A program made the position numbers and the translations under genes. A stretch of DNA of 5,404 nt. Origin: Geoglobus sp. Lineage in GTDB: Archaea > Halobacteriota > Archaeoglobi > Archaeoglobales > Archaeoglobaceae. Of this stretch, positions 5,335-5,404 are shown piece by piece. The notes beneath the pieces are model-generated. The model had not been told where the DNA came from, did not search any database, and saw nothing but the letters and a program-made list of their open reading frames with translations. Position 1 is the stretch's first letter. Each line of letters starts with the position of its first letter. The DNA lies in the NCBI GenBank assembly GCA_027016965.1, contig JALURI010000096.1, positions 1 to 5,404 on the forward strand, written 5' to 3'.

Positions 5335-5403
5335 CTAAATCAGGAAATACAGAACAACAAGCTGTATCACGTCATCCACTATCTCCTGCTTTGCCGTATC
5401 ATC
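5335..5403 (-). CDS. C-terminal end of a minus-strand gene, product unrecognised (partial)
   Basis: Twenty-two codons enter from the right edge of the window and end at TAG (5337-5335). The peptide ends DDTAKQEIVDDVIQLVVLYFLI-like in two parts: an acidic helix (DDTAKQEIVDD) and a hydrophobic tail (VIQLVVLYFLI). First codon positions are strongly purine-rich, as in the clear genes here, which favours real coding over the competing plus-strand frame. Too little is visible to assign a family. The run of T residues 17-30 bases after the stop on this strand (about 5308-5318) could end its transcript. Confidence 0.45.
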   Translation of the reverse strand, partial: DDTAKQEIVDDVIQLVVLYFLI

Positions 5404-5404
5404 T

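Noticed and set aside
5335..5337. In-frame TAG on the minus strand joining the partial right-edge gene to the mini-protein frame (possible readthrough or pyrrolysine).
   Set aside because: The stretch between TAG and the ATG at 5283 looks non-coding (T-rich, TATA-like), the mini-protein has its own start and promoter, and no pyrrolysine machinery is known to me in Archaeoglobi.
5190..5404. Plus-strand frame open from GTG at 5190 to the window end (71 codons).
   Set aside because: Its peptide is rich in His, Gln, Ser and Pro with few hydrophobic residues, and it lies opposite two minus-strand frames with better coding character. Kept open only because it runs off the window.

Overview
The window looks like archaeal chromosome, most likely from the Archaeoglobi (Archaeoglobus, Ferroglobus or Geoglobus relatives). 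This is inferred from the gene set: an archaeosine-type radical SAM enzyme, a pyruvoyl-dependent arginine decarboxylase, an MJ0107-type dihydropteroate-synthase-like protein and an AN1 zinc finger-rhomboid fusion. It is also inferred from the archaeal TATA boxes, the predominance of AGA/AGG arginine codons and the very tight gene packing. The species assignment rests on no database search.

Layout. Bases 3-152 are the C-terminal end of a probable secretion/pilus ATPase. It is overlapped by a 220-codon gene (100-762) whose product looks like a degenerate HhH-GPD (endonuclease III fold) DNA glycosylase relative without the usual lysine. A TATA box lying across the stop codon of that gene starts a two-gene operon: an AN1-zinc-finger rhomboid protease (787-1599), then a translationally coupled archaeosine synthase radical SAM subunit, RaSEA (1596-2510). 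A second TATA box drives pyruvoyl-dependent arginine decarboxylase (2552-3094). On the minus strand, ending directly against that gene with no spacer, is a 476-residue dihydropteroate-synthase-like protein (3095-4525). Divergent from it across a 36-bp gap is a compact PHP-domain phosphoesterase (4562-5188). The last 216 bases hold a probable 32-residue four-cysteine mini-protein on the minus strand (5185-5283), with its own TATA-like element, and the C-terminal end of another minus-strand gene (5335 to the window edge).

How the genes fit together. RaSEA performs the last step of archaeosine formation in tRNA. Agmatine made by PdaD feeds polyamine synthesis and, in archaea, the agmatidine modification of tRNA-Ile2, so two neighbouring transcription units touch tRNA modification. 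The DHPS-like protein and the PHP phosphoesterase share a divergent promoter region, and the DHPS-like protein plausibly belongs to pterin or one-carbon cofactor metabolism, but its reaction is not known to me. A recurring feature is that TATA elements sit about 26-28 bases upstream of start codons, which predicts leaderless mRNAs for at least three and perhaps five genes.

No mobile element, CRISPR array, tRNA, rRNA or convincing box C/D RNA was seen. I did not find a clear new multi-gene system. The most noteworthy items are the cysteine-rich mini-protein, the HhH-GPD-like protein and the DHPS-like/PHP divergent pair.
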